Shown: positions 24,753 to 33,542 of the stretch, one piece after another
Layout: each line of letters begins with the position of its first letter
Numbering within the stretch: the stretch's first letter is position 1
Origin: Bacillota bacterium
Lineage (GTDB): Bacteria > Bacillota > Clostridia > Lachnospirales > Lachnospiraceae
Assembly (NCBI GenBank): GCA_023398375.1
Contig: JAEWSH010000128.1
Span: forward strand, 1-64,000
Reading direction: 5' to 3'
Length of the DNA: 64,000 nucleotides
Position numbers and translations under genes: made by a program
The notes under the pieces: generated by a model
Databases searched by the model: none
Told to the model about the DNA's origin: nothing
What the model saw: only the letters and a program-made list of their open reading frames with translations

Positions 24753-25819
24753 GGTATCAACATGGTGGAATGCATTACCAGTACCCGGATGCAATTGATT
24801 TTTCTGCAAATCTGAACCCTTTTGGAATGCCGGAAGCGGTGAAGGAGGCAGCATATCATGGAATTATAGATGCAGTGTATTATCCGGATACGGAGTGTAT
24901 ACAGTTGCGGGAAAAGATTGCAGAGCATGAGAATCGGAAAGCTGGAATTGCAGTTATAAAAAAAGAGCATATAGTACTGGGTAATGGGGCAGCGGAGCTG
25001 ATATTTCAGGTCTGCCATGCAATAAAGCCGAAGCATGCATTATTAGTAGTACCGACTTTTCAGGAATACGAACAGGCATTATTATGCGAACAATGTGACA
25101 TAAAGTATTATGAGCTTCAGGAAGCCTTCGATTTCCAAGTAAAAGAGACTTTTCTTGATCTTTTGAGGAAGGAAATAGATGTGATATTTCTTTGTAATCC
25201 AAATAATCCCACAGGGCAGTTGGTCGATGATAAAATACTATCCAGAATATTGGAATACTGTGAGGAAAATCATATTTTACTCGTTATGGATGAGTGTTTT
25301 ATGGATTTTTGCATAGATAGAAAGAGCCTGATAGAAAAAACTGCAAGGTACAAACAACTTTTTATAGTAAAGGCGTTTACTAAATTATACGCAATGCCAG
25401 GTCTGCGATTAGGCTATGGCATAAGTAGTAATAAGAAATTACTGCAGGCGATATGCGATAACAGACAGCCCTGGAATATATCAACGCCGGCGCAATATGC
25501 AGGAATAGCAGCACTTGGCGAAGAAACATATGTAAGCCAGAGTACTTCCAGCATTGCAAGAGAGAGGATGTATTTATTGCAGGAAATACAGAACAATCAA
25601 CTCGCAGAACATGTTGTCTCACCGGCAGCGAATTATATTTTTTTCAAAGCAGAGGAACGTTTGGGAAAATCCTTATTGAAAAAAGGATTTATACTTCGTG
25701 ATTGTGGCAATTACAGGAATCTTAAAAATGGGTATTATCGCATGGCAATCAGGCTCCATGAAGAGAACGCACAGTTAATCAAAGCCTGGAAGGAGTGTGT
25801 GCAGGAATGGCAAAAGTAA
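24749..25819 (+). CDS. cobD: Threonine-phosphate decarboxylase CobD
   Basis: A 356-residue PLP-dependent enzyme of the aminotransferase fold I, making aminopropanol phosphate for the nucleotide loop. The N-terminal G-Y-Q-H-G-G and D-F-S-A-N-L-N-P are typical of CobD rather than HisC. The PLP lysine is in A-F-T-K-L-Y-A-M-P-G-L-R-L-G-Y near residue 205, and C-N-P-N-N-P-T-G near residue 150 is conserved. The start at 24749 is set by GGGAG. HisC-like activity cannot be excluded, but the gene lies within the cobalamin operon. Confidence 0.92.
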   Translation: MGYQHGGMHYQYPDAIDFSANLNPFGMPEAVKEAAYHGIIDAVYYPDTECIQLREKIAEHENRKAGIAVIKKEHIVLGNGAAELIFQVCHAIKPKHALLVVPTFQEYEQALLCEQCDIKYYELQEAFDFQVKETFLDLLRKEIDVIFLCNPNNPTGQLVDDKILSRILEYCEENHILLVMDECFMDFCIDRKSLIEKTARYKQLFIVKAFTKLYAMPGLRLGYGISSNKKLLQAICDNRQPWNISTPAQYAGIAALGEETYVSQSTSSIARERMYLLQEIQNNQLAEHVVSPAANYIFFKAEERLGKSLLKKGFILRDCGNYRNLKNGYYRMAIRLHEENAQLIKAWKECVQEWQK

Positions 25820-27291
25820 TTATGGTTCAGGGAACAATGTCAAATGCGGGAAAGACTTTTTTATGCGCAGGATTATGCAGAATCTTTATGCAGGATGGGT
25901 ATTCTGTAGCACCCTTCAAATCACAAAATATGGCATTGAATTCCTTTGTTACAGCGGATGGACTTGAAATGGGACGTGCGCAGGTAATGCAGGCTGAGGC
26001 AGCCGGGATAGAGCCGGAGGTAAGTATGAATCCGATTCTGTTAAAACCAACGACAGATATGGGGTCACAGGTAATCGTGAACGGAAAAGTGCTAGGAAAT
26101 ATGCAGGCCAGGGACTATTTTGCTTACAAGAAACAATTGATACCGGTAATAAGGAAAGCGTATAAAAAGTTGTCAGATAAATATGACATTATTGTCATTG
26201 AAGGGGCTGGCAGTCCGGCTGAAATTAATCTCAAACAGGATGATATCGTAAATATGGGAATGGCAAAAATAGCGGATGCCCCAGTTCTTCTGGTAGGAGA
26301 TATTGACAGAGGCGGGGTATTTGCGCAGCTTTATGGGACGGTAGCACTATTAGAGAAAGAAGAACGGGAAAGAATAAAAGGATTGGTAATCAATAAGTTC
26401 CGTGGTGATGTCTCTATCTTAGAACCTGGACTTCGAATGATGGAAGAAAAATGCGGAATTCCTGTGGCAGGGGTAATTCCCTATCAGAGAATCGATCTGG
26501 ATGATGAAGACAGTCTGTCGGAACGCCTTTTGCAGCGGGAAATTGGTCTTATGGATATAGCCGTTATCTGTTTTCCGAGAATTGCTAATTTTACTGATTT
26601 TAACGCATTATCCATGTTAGATGGGATGACAGTACGCTATGTAGAGAAGATAAATGACCTGGGCAATCCGGATATGATTATATTACCGGGAAGTAAAAGT
26701 ACCATTCAGGATCTTTTGTGGATGAGGCAAAACGGTCTGGAAGCAGCCATTCAGAAAGAAGCAGCCTTAGGTACACTTATTTTTGGAATTTGCGGTGGAT
26801 ATCAGATGCTTGGACAGAGTCTGTGTGATGAGGATGGAATAGAAGGTGTAAAAACTGCTGGTGGAATGGGACTGTTGCGGACAATAACAACGATACAGTC
26901 GGAAAAGATCAGAAGCAGAATCACAGGTGTCCTTCCTGATATTCAGGGGGGCTATGAGAAGTTATCGAACGCTGCTTATGAGGGATACGAGATTCATATG
27001 GGAATTACGACAAAGAGCAATGAAACAGAACATTTGCTGTTCTCATATTGCGATAACGTGTTTGGTACTTATATTCATGGTATTTTTGACAGCGCTGATA
27101 TCCGTCAGGCTATTTATGATATCATTGGCGGTAGAAAGGGAATTACAGGAACTGATAAGCCGTTAATACCTATGAAAAAATATAAAGAGAAGCAATATGA
27201 CTTATTAGCAGACAATCTGCGCCATCATCTGGATATGGAAAAAATCTATTCTATTATGGGAATGAAAGGAAATACAGGAAATGAAAAATAG
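25807..27291 (+). CDS. cbiP: Cobyric acid synthase CbiP
   Basis: A 494-residue glutamine-dependent amidase that adds four amides to cobyrinate a,c-diamide. The synthetase domain begins V-Q-G-T-M-S-N-A-G-K-T-F and has K-S-Q-N-M-A-L-N near residue 40. The glutaminase domain has the cysteine in F-G-I-C-G-G-Y-Q-M-L-G near residue 330 and the late histidine in G-T-Y-I-H-G-I-F-D. The ATG at 25807 is used; a GTG at 25795 is too close to its AAGGAG. The gene overlaps cobD by 13 bp and cbiC by 11 bp. Confidence 0.95.
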   Translation: MAKVIMVQGTMSNAGKTFLCAGLCRIFMQDGYSVAPFKSQNMALNSFVTADGLEMGRAQVMQAEAAGIEPEVSMNPILLKPTTDMGSQVIVNGKVLGNMQARDYFAYKKQLIPVIRKAYKKLSDKYDIIVIEGAGSPAEINLKQDDIVNMGMAKIADAPVLLVGDIDRGGVFAQLYGTVALLEKEERERIKGLVINKFRGDVSILEPGLRMMEEKCGIPVAGVIPYQRIDLDDEDSLSERLLQREIGLMDIAVICFPRIANFTDFNALSMLDGMTVRYVEKINDLGNPDMIILPGSKSTIQDLLWMRQNGLEAAIQKEAALGTLIFGICGGYQMLGQSLCDEDGIEGVKTAGGMGLLRTITTIQSEKIRSRITGVLPDIQGGYEKLSNAAYEGYEIHMGITTKSNETEHLLFSYCDNVFGTYIHGIFDSADIRQAIYDIIGGRKGITGTDKPLIPMKKYKEKQYDLLADNLRHHLDMEKIYSIMGMKGNTGNEK

Positions 27292-27928
27292 GGAAATTAT
27301 TCTGGAACAGGTACTTCCTTCTGAGATAGAGAAAAGAAGTTTTGCAATCATTTCAGAAGAATTATCGGAACGTATCTTTGTGAAGGAGCAGGAACCGATT
27401 ATAAAAAGAGTGATCCATACAACAGCAGATTTTGAATATGCAGATTCTATGTATTTCTCGGAGCATGCGGTGGAAAAAGCGTTAACTGCATTAAAAAAAG
27501 GTGCCTGTATCGTGTCCGATACGACAATGGTACAAGCGGGAATTCATAAGAAGACATTGCATAAGCTTGGAGGAGAGGCAATCTGCTATATTGGGGAAGC
27601 AGATGTCGCCGCCGAGGCGGGAAAAAGAGGCGTTACCAGATCTGTCATCAGTATGGAAAAAGCAGCAAAACTTAACAGACCATTAATTTTTGCGATTGGA
27701 AATGCACCTACAGCGCTGATTCAATTATATAAAATGATTAGAGAAGGAAAGGTCCGGCCAGAGCTGATCATAGGAGTTCCCGTTGGATTTGTCAATGTGA
27801 TACAATCGAAAGAGCTGATCATGCAGACGGACATTCCTGTAATCGTAGCCAGAGGCAGAAAAGGAGGCAGTAACGTTGCAGCTGCGATCTGCAATGCGTT
27901 GCTCTATATGATCGATAACGACAGATAA
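27281..27928 (+). CDS. cbiC: Cobalt-precorrin-8 methylmutase CbiC
   Basis: A 215-residue enzyme that moves the methyl group from C11 to C12, giving cobyrinate. The family start L-P-S-E-I-E-K-R-S-F is present at residues 12-21. The catalytic histidine sits in R-V-I-H-T-T-A-D-F-E near residue 47, and G-N-A-P-T-A-L near residue 145 and G-V-P-V-G-F-V-N near residue 165 are conserved. It overlaps cbiP and ends the cobalamin operon. A 9-bp stem (27921-27946, without T-run) overlaps its stop codon. Confidence 0.94.
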   Translation: MKNREIILEQVLPSEIEKRSFAIISEELSERIFVKEQEPIIKRVIHTTADFEYADSMYFSEHAVEKALTALKKGACIVSDTTMVQAGIHKKTLHKLGGEAICYIGEADVAAEAGKRGVTRSVISMEKAAKLNRPLIFAIGNAPTALIQLYKMIREGKVRPELIIGVPVGFVNVIQSKELIMQTDIPVIVARGRKGGSNVAAAICNALLYMIDNDR

Positions 27929-27961
27929 AAAAGAACGTTTATCTGTTTGCGGAAAATGATA

Positions 27962-28543
27962 TCATTGTCTGAGTAATGCTTTTAATTCCTGATAAACACG
28001 TGCGACCGGGAGACCGACTACAGTACTATATTCTCCTTCAATTTTGGAAATATAGGCTGCACATTTTCCCTGTATGGCATAAGCACCGGCCTTGTCCATT
28101 GGTTCACCGGAAGCAATATACGCATCGATCTCAGAATCACTCATAGGATACATAGACACATGGGTCGCTTCGGAAAATGTGATGATTTCTGGATCTGTAT
28201 TGGTGACAATAAAAGTAACACCGGTATAAACGGTATGTGTCTTTCCCTGTAAATTTTTTAACATAGTAAAGGCATCTTCCGCATTTTTAGGCTTTCCCAT
28301 AATCCGATCCTTTAGTGCCACCACCGTATCGGAACCTAAGATGATATCGCCGGTATTGCAGAAGCTTTCTAAAGATGCGATTTCAGATGCTTTTTGAAAG
28401 GACAATTCTTCAACTACTTTACGGGGAAATGTACTCGAAATGATTTCTTCACCTTTTGCGGGAATGATCTCAAAATCAAGTCCGATTTGTTCTAATAATT
28501 CTTTTCTTCTGGGTGATCCGGAAGCTAAAATCAGTTTTTTCAT
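27962..28543 (-). CDS. maf: Maf family nucleoside triphosphate pyrophosphatase
   Basis: A 193-residue house-cleaning pyrophosphatase of the Maf/YhdE group, which hydrolyses dTTP, UTP or modified nucleotides. The N-terminal motif A-S-G-S-P-R-R-K-E-L-L is at residues 6-16. The catalytic acid is in G-S-D-T-V-V near residue 75, followed by G-K-P, and Y-A-I-Q-G-K-C-A and I-E-G-E-Y-S-T-V-V-G-L-P lie near the end. The start at 28543 follows GGAAAGAGG. It runs opposite to the cobalamin operon and is unrelated to it. Confidence 0.94.
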   Translation of the reverse strand: MKKLILASGSPRRKELLEQIGLDFEIIPAKGEEIISSTFPRKVVEELSFQKASEIASLESFCNTGDIILGSDTVVALKDRIMGKPKNAEDAFTMLKNLQGKTHTVYTGVTFIVTNTDPEIITFSEATHVSMYPMSDSEIDAYIASGEPMDKAGAYAIQGKCAAYISKIEGEYSTVVGLPVARVYQELKALLRQ

Positions 28544-28681
28544 GGGAACCTCTTTCCAAATAAAATTTATAGTACTTTCCATAGATTAAAAGTATACATC
28601 AGTTAGTATTTGTTGACAATTGCGAACTAAGATTTTAATGTTAAATAAGAATAGATAAATATTTGAAAGGAGAGATGGATC

Positions 28682-29290
28682 ATGCTAAAGACAGATATGA
28701 AACCTGATTTTGTATTTAGTCCTCAACCTATGTATATCATAGGAACAAAAAATGAAGATGAAGTACCAAATTTTTGTATTATAACTTGGATTGGTTTTTC
28801 GTTTGACAGAACACCTCACTTAATGATGACAATAGGAGGTAACAAGCAGACAAAAACAAATATATTACGCGATAAAATCTTTTCAGCCAACTTAATTAGT
28901 GAAGATATTATTTGGCTTGCAGACTATTTTGGGACTACAAAAGCAGAGGAAAAACGAAAAAATGATATACAATATGAATATAAATGGGGTAATTATTTAA
29001 AAGTACCTGTTTTAGAGCAAAGCAGATGGGTTTATGAATGTGAAGTGAGTCGAATTATTGAATTAGATGGAAGTCACCTGTTCTTGGCTGATATAAAGAA
29101 TATACAGATAGATAAAAATCTTGAAGGAATTGACCTTGAAATGATAGACTTGAAAAGACTGAACCCAGCGATATATGCACCATATAATTACTTTTCGATT
29201 GGAGAAAAAATTGGTGGATGTGGTGAATGGAAAAATCACTTACTTAAAGATAATCAGGAACATGAAATTATTAAAGTTCGTGCAAAGTGA
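28682..29290 (+). CDS. Flavin reductase-like FMN-binding protein
   Basis: A 202-residue protein of the flavin reductase-like split-barrel fold. It shows the typical N-terminal P-x-P-M-Y-I-I-G-T, followed by strand-turn blocks (C-I-I-T-W-I-G-F-S-F) and the phosphate-binding S-A-N-L. Such proteins bind FMN and may reduce flavin or act as flavoredoxins. The coding sequence is more AT-rich than the cobalamin genes before it. It has a good SD site (AAAGGAGAGATGG) and stands alone between divergent Maf and the decarboxylase operon. The substrate is unknown. Confidence 0.82.
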   Translation: MLKTDMKPDFVFSPQPMYIIGTKNEDEVPNFCIITWIGFSFDRTPHLMMTIGGNKQTKTNILRDKIFSANLISEDIIWLADYFGTTKAEEKRKNDIQYEYKWGNYLKVPVLEQSRWVYECEVSRIIELDGSHLFLADIKNIQIDKNLEGIDLEMIDLKRLNPAIYAPYNYFSIGEKIGGCGEWKNHLLKDNQEHEIIKVRAK

Positions 29291-29479
29291 ATTGGACGCA
29301 AAAACAAGAAATATAGCAATAAGTGAACAGAGTCCTTAAACATAAATCGAAATAGAGCCGAAAAATCGAAAAGAGCAATTGTAAAATAGTTATAAATATC
29401 TATGCAAAAGACAATAATATAGAGGAAAAAAGATTGTAAATTTTGTAAAATTTGGCTAGGAATTTTATGAAAACCATGT

Positions 29480-29525
29480 TATACTCTTTTAGGTACGCGA
29501 AAACATAACAAATGTAGTTTTCGTA
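29480..29525 (+). promoter_or_regulatory. Leader of the decarboxylase operon: -10 box and hairpin
   Basis: TATACT at 29480-29485 resembles a -10 box, although no well-spaced -35 is visible. Just downstream TACGCGAAAAC (29494-29504) and GTTTTCGTA (29517-29525) form an inverted repeat with a 12-base loop, within the untranslated leader. It could be an operator or an RNA hairpin. Confidence 0.4.
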
Positions 29526-29568
29526 TAATATGTTATTTTTTATTTTAATATAAAATGGAGGGCTAAAA

Positions 29569-31005
29569 ATGAGTACTACTTCAACAAGCTTGGCGAGTCA
29601 AAGAATAGCAGCTTTACTCGATGAAAACAGTTTCGTTGAGATCGGAGCACTTGTAACTGCAAGAGCAACAGATTTTAATTTGAAACAAAATGAAACTCCA
29701 GCTGATGGTGTCGTTACCGGATATGGAGTGATCGACGGCAATCTCGTTTATGTTTATAGCCAGGACGTTAGTGTCTTGAACGGTTCTGTTGGTGAAATGC
29801 ATGCGAAGAAAATTGCGAACCTCTATGATTTGGCACTTAAGACTGGTGCACCTGTAATCGGTCTTATTGATTCTGCTGGACTTAGATTACAAGAAGCAAC
29901 AGATGCTTTAAACGGTTTTGGAGAAATTTATCTGAAACAGACGATGGCATCAGGTGTGATTCCGCAAATTACAGCGATTTTTGGAACATGTGGTGGTGGA
30001 CTGGCTGTCATTCCTACATTAACGGACTTTACATTTATGGAAGGAAGCAAAGCAAAATTATTCGTAAATGCTCCAAATGCATTAGACGGTAATGAAATCT
30101 CGAAATGTGATACATCTTCTTCTGCATTCCAAAGTGAAGAAAGTGGTATTGTGGATGTGGTAGCTGATGAAGCAGCTATTATGACTCAAATCAGACAATT
30201 GGTTTCTTTACTTCCTGCAAATAATGAAGATGATGCATCGTTTGAAGAATGTACAGACGATCTTAACAGAGCCAGTGCTGAACTTGCGAATTGTGCAGGT
30301 GATACATCAATTGCACTTTCTACGATTTCAGATGACAGTGTATTCTTTGAAATAAAGGAAAACTATGCAAAAGATATGGTAACCGGATTTATTAAGCTGA
30401 ATGGTGTTACTGTTGGTGCTGTTGCTAACCGTACAGAAGTATATGATGCGGAAGGTGAAGTGGCAGATAAATTTGATGCAGTTTTATCAGTAAACGGATG
30501 TAAGAAAGCAGCAGATTTCATTACTTTCTGTGATGCGTTCGAAATTCCTGTATTGTCATTGACGAATGTAAAAGGGTTTGAAGCGACAAAATCTTCAGAA
30601 AAAGGAATCGCTGAGGCGGTAGCAAAACTTACATATGCTTTTGCTAATGCCACAGTGCCAAAAGTAAATGTTATCATTGGTAAAGCTTATGGAAGTGCTT
30701 ATGTTGCCATGAACTCAAAGGCAATCGGCGCAGATATTACAATGGCATGGCCAACGGCAGAAATCGGTTCTATGGATGCACAGTTCGCAGCTAAGATCAT
30801 GTATGCCGGACAAGGTTCTGATGTAATTGATGAAAAGGCGGCCGAATATGCAGCACTTCAAACAAGTGCAGCAAGTGCAGCCAAGAGAGGATATGTAGAT
30901 CAGATTATTGAAGCAGCAGATACAAGAAAGTATGTAATTGGTGCTTTTGAAATGTTGTTCACAAAGAGAGAAGATCGTCCAAGCAAAAAACATGGCACGG
31001 TTTAG
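29569..31005 (+). CDS. mmdA: Methylmalonyl-CoA decarboxylase-type carboxyltransferase (MmdA-like)
   Basis: A 478-residue carboxyltransferase with two crotonase-like lobes. Blocks such as P-A-D-G-V-V-T-G-Y-G near residue 43, I-D-S-A-G-L-R-L-Q-E near residue 103, F-G-T-C-G-G-G near residue 138 and G-K-A-Y-G-S-A-Y near residue 372 are those of acyl-CoA carboxyl transferases. It should move CO2 between a CoA ester and the biotin carrier encoded downstream. It is shorter than the usual 510 residues of MmdA, so substrate specificity is uncertain. It is the first gene of a five-gene operon with an excellent SD site (ATGGAGGG). Confidence 0.85.
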   Translation: MSTTSTSLASQRIAALLDENSFVEIGALVTARATDFNLKQNETPADGVVTGYGVIDGNLVYVYSQDVSVLNGSVGEMHAKKIANLYDLALKTGAPVIGLIDSAGLRLQEATDALNGFGEIYLKQTMASGVIPQITAIFGTCGGGLAVIPTLTDFTFMEGSKAKLFVNAPNALDGNEISKCDTSSSAFQSEESGIVDVVADEAAIMTQIRQLVSLLPANNEDDASFEECTDDLNRASAELANCAGDTSIALSTISDDSVFFEIKENYAKDMVTGFIKLNGVTVGAVANRTEVYDAEGEVADKFDAVLSVNGCKKAADFITFCDAFEIPVLSLTNVKGFEATKSSEKGIAEAVAKLTYAFANATVPKVNVIIGKAYGSAYVAMNSKAIGADITMAWPTAEIGSMDAQFAAKIMYAGQGSDVIDEKAAEYAALQTSAASAAKRGYVDQIIEAADTRKYVIGAFEMLFTKREDRPSKKHGTV

Positions 31006-31022
31006 AAAGGGTGATTTCTAAT

Positions 31023-31814
31023 ATGAAAAAATTTTTAACAGTTTTATGTATGATTACCTGTATCTTTGGATTGACAGCATGTGGAACAAAAAAAGAAGTC
31101 ATGAGTTATGAACAAGCCTCTGTAGAATCCACCTGCACGATGTTATATCAAAACGTATGTATGGAAAATGCAGCAGAAGCTGCGGAACAATTAGATACAA
31201 TGGATGAGGATGAACTTGCAAGTGTAGAGTCTTTATTCAAGCAGTATAATATAAAGATCAAGGGTGATGTTCTGGCAGCAGCATTAAAATCTTATATTTC
31301 GGCAAAAGAAGAAGCTGGGGCTTTATCAGATGTTCAAGGCTTCACTTATGAAGCTGACACAGACTCGCTGGATGTTAAGATGCTGGTGAAAGGCGAGAAA
31401 CGCAATGCAGAAATTCAGATCACATTTGATCAAAAAATGAATGTAACAAATGTCGTTATCAATCCAATATATTCTTTTGCAGAAAAAATGGAAAAGGCTT
31501 TTTTGAATACTTTGATGGGTATGGGAACGGTATTCGCTGTATTAACTTTGATTATTTTTATTATTTCATTCTTTACGTTTATTCCAAAGATTAAAGAAGC
31601 GTTTTCTAAGAAAGAAAAGACAGAGGACGTGAAAGCAGTTGCAGTTGACAATACAATTGCACAGATTATAGAAAATGAAGAATTGTCTGAGGATTCTGAG
31701 TTAGTAGCTGTTATCGCAGCAGCAATTGCAGCAAGTGAAGGATCTGCAACTACAGATGGTTTTGTTGTTCGATCCATTAGAAAATCTAATACCAGAAAAT
31801 GGCAGAATGCATAG
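31023..31814 (+). CDS. OadG-like gamma subunit with lipoprotein-like N-terminus
   Basis: A 263-residue protein with an unusual layout. The first 20 residues form a lipoprotein signal ending L-T-A-C, so the N-terminal domain (to about residue 155) should lie outside the membrane. A single transmembrane helix follows near residues 165-190, in a region like the OadG/MmdD gamma subunit, and a cytoplasmic tail is rich in acidic residues and alanine. Normal OadG proteins are only 80-120 residues. It probably anchors the decarboxylase at the membrane. The ATG at 31023 follows AAAGGGTGA. Confidence 0.75.
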   Translation: MKKFLTVLCMITCIFGLTACGTKKEVMSYEQASVESTCTMLYQNVCMENAAEAAEQLDTMDEDELASVESLFKQYNIKIKGDVLAAALKSYISAKEEAGALSDVQGFTYEADTDSLDVKMLVKGEKRNAEIQITFDQKMNVTNVVINPIYSFAEKMEKAFLNTLMGMGTVFAVLTLIIFIISFFTFIPKIKEAFSKKEKTEDVKAVAVDNTIAQIIENEELSEDSELVAVIAAAIAASEGSATTDGFVVRSIRKSNTRKWQNA

Positions 31815-31917
31815 AAATCTGATAAGATGCCCTAGTGCATTGGAAGAAAGGCAGAACATTCTTCATAGTAAATACCTAAATATGTATATTAATGAATGAT
31901 TCATAGGAGGATTCAAA

Positions 31918-32298
31918 ATGAAAAACTATACAATTACCGTTAATGGCAACGTATATGATGTAGTAGTAGAAGAAGGCGCATCTACAGGCGCAGCAACAGC
32001 AGCACCTAAGGCAGCACCAAAAACTGCTCCTAAAGCAGCAGCTCCAACAGCGGCTCCTGCAGCAAAAGCAGCGGGCGCAGCAGGAAGTATTAAAATAGAG
32101 GCTGGTGCAGCAGGTAAAGTATTTAAGATCGAAGCAAGTGTAGGACAGGCAGTGAAAGCTGGCGATGCAGTTGTAGTTATTGAAGCGATGAAGATGGAGA
32201 TCCCGATTGTTGCTCCTCAGGATGGTACAGTGGCAAGTATTAACGCGGCTGTCGGCGATGCTGTTGAAGCAGGCGCATTACTTGCAACATTAAACTAG
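31918..32298 (+). CDS. mmdC: Biotin carboxyl carrier subunit
   Basis: A 126-residue carrier with a short N-terminal domain, a flexible Ala/Pro/Lys linker (about residues 28-55) and a biotinyl domain whose modified lysine is in E-A-M-K-M-E near residue 92. It carries CO2 from the carboxyltransferases to the membrane subunit. The Ala/Pro linker is typical for sodium pump decarboxylases. As the only carrier in the operon, it must serve both carboxyltransferase types encoded here, if both are active. Confidence 0.93.
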   Translation: MKNYTITVNGNVYDVVVEEGASTGAATAAPKAAPKTAPKAAAPTAAPAAKAAGAAGSIKIEAGAAGKVFKIEASVGQAVKAGDAVVVIEAMKMEIPIVAPQDGTVASINAAVGDAVEAGALLATLN

Positions 32299-32367
32299 AG
32301 TAGAATAATAGAATATTGTACTCAGGGAGAACAATTCCCAAAACAATAATCATGGGAGGTCAACAAA

Positions 32368-33519
32368 ATGTCTTATGTAGCAAATACATTAAGTAATCTA
32401 TTGCATCAGACAGCATTCTTCAATCTGACTTGGGGAAACTACATTATGATAGCAGTAGCTTGCGTATTTCTTTATTTAGCGATTGCAAAAGAATACGAAC
32501 CATTACTTTTGGTTCCTATCGCTTTTGGTATGCTACTTGTGAACATCTATCCGGATATCATGCTTCATGCAGATAAATCCGCGAACGGTGTTGGCGGTTT
32601 ACTTTATTATTTCTATTTGTTGGATGAATGGGCGATTTTACCATCACTTATTTTCTTAGGTGTTGGAGCAATGACAGATTTCGGTCCTTTGATTGCCAAT
32701 CCAAAGAGCTTCTTATTAGGTGCTGCAGCACAGTTCGGTATTTTTGCAGCATATTTTGGTGCAATTGCGCTTGGTTTTAATGATAAAGCAGCAGCCGCTG
32801 TTTCAATCATAGGCGGAGCCGATGGCCCTACCTCTATTTTCCTCGCAGGAAAGTTGGGACAGACAGCTATTCTTGGTCCAATTGCGGTGGCGGCATATTC
32901 GTATATGTCTTTGGTTCCAATTATCCAGCCGCCAATTATGAAGTTATTAACAACTGAGAAAGAAAGAAAAATCAAAATGGCTCAGTTACGTCCAGTATCT
33001 AAGCTTGAGAAAATTTTATTTCCAATTATCGTAACTATTGTAGTATGTCTGCTTCTTCCAACAACAGCTCCGTTGGTTGGTATGCTGATGCTTGGTAATC
33101 TGTTCAGAGAATCAGGTGTTGTCAGACAGCTTACAGATACGGCATCGAATGCACTTATGTATATCGTAGTTATCTTACTTGGCACATCTGTTGGAGCAAC
33201 AACCAGCGCAGAAGCCTTTTTGAACATGGTTACAATTAAAATCGTAGTTCTTGGTCTGCTTGCATTCTGTTTTGGTACTGCGGCTGGTGTATTATTCGGT
33301 AAATTAATGTGTAAAGTTACACATGGTGGTGTAAACCCATTGATAGGATCAGCAGGTGTATCTGCAGTTCCTATGGCAGCCAGAGTTTCGCAAAAAATTG
33401 GTGCAGAGTCGGATCCTACAAACTTTTTGCTCATGCATGCAATGGGACCAAACGTTGCGGGTGTTATTGGTACTGCTGTAGCAGCCGGAACATTTATGGC
33501 TATCTTTGGCATAATGTAA
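32368..33519 (+). CDS. oadB: Na+-translocating decarboxylase beta subunit
   Basis: A 383-residue integral membrane protein with about ten hydrophobic segments. It decarboxylates carboxybiotin and couples this to Na+ export. The key conserved block I-I-G-G-A-D-G-P-T-S-I-F, whose aspartate is essential in OadB, is near residue 150. Further family blocks are G-V-G-A-M-T-D-F-G-P near residue 98 and H-A-M-G-P-N-V-A-G-V near the end. Length and motifs match OadB/MmdB/GcdB. The SD site GGGAGG is strong. Confidence 0.95.
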   Translation: MSYVANTLSNLLHQTAFFNLTWGNYIMIAVACVFLYLAIAKEYEPLLLVPIAFGMLLVNIYPDIMLHADKSANGVGGLLYYFYLLDEWAILPSLIFLGVGAMTDFGPLIANPKSFLLGAAAQFGIFAAYFGAIALGFNDKAAAAVSIIGGADGPTSIFLAGKLGQTAILGPIAVAAYSYMSLVPIIQPPIMKLLTTEKERKIKMAQLRPVSKLEKILFPIIVTIVVCLLLPTTAPLVGMLMLGNLFRESGVVRQLTDTASNALMYIVVILLGTSVGATTSAEAFLNMVTIKIVVLGLLAFCFGTAAGVLFGKLMCKVTHGGVNPLIGSAGVSAVPMAARVSQKIGAESDPTNFLLMHAMGPNVAGVIGTAVAAGTFMAIFGIM

Positions 33520-33542
33520 AATCAAATAGGAGGAAAATGTAA

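Noticed and set aside
27921..27946. Terminator after cbiC
   Set aside because: A 9-bp stem ACAGATAAA/TTTATCTGT is present but no T-run follows, so termination is not supported.
32982..33512. Minus-strand 176-codon frame over the OadB gene
   Set aside because: The Thr/Pro-rich composition is the mirror of the membrane protein's codons. It has no SD site, and the forward gene is certain.
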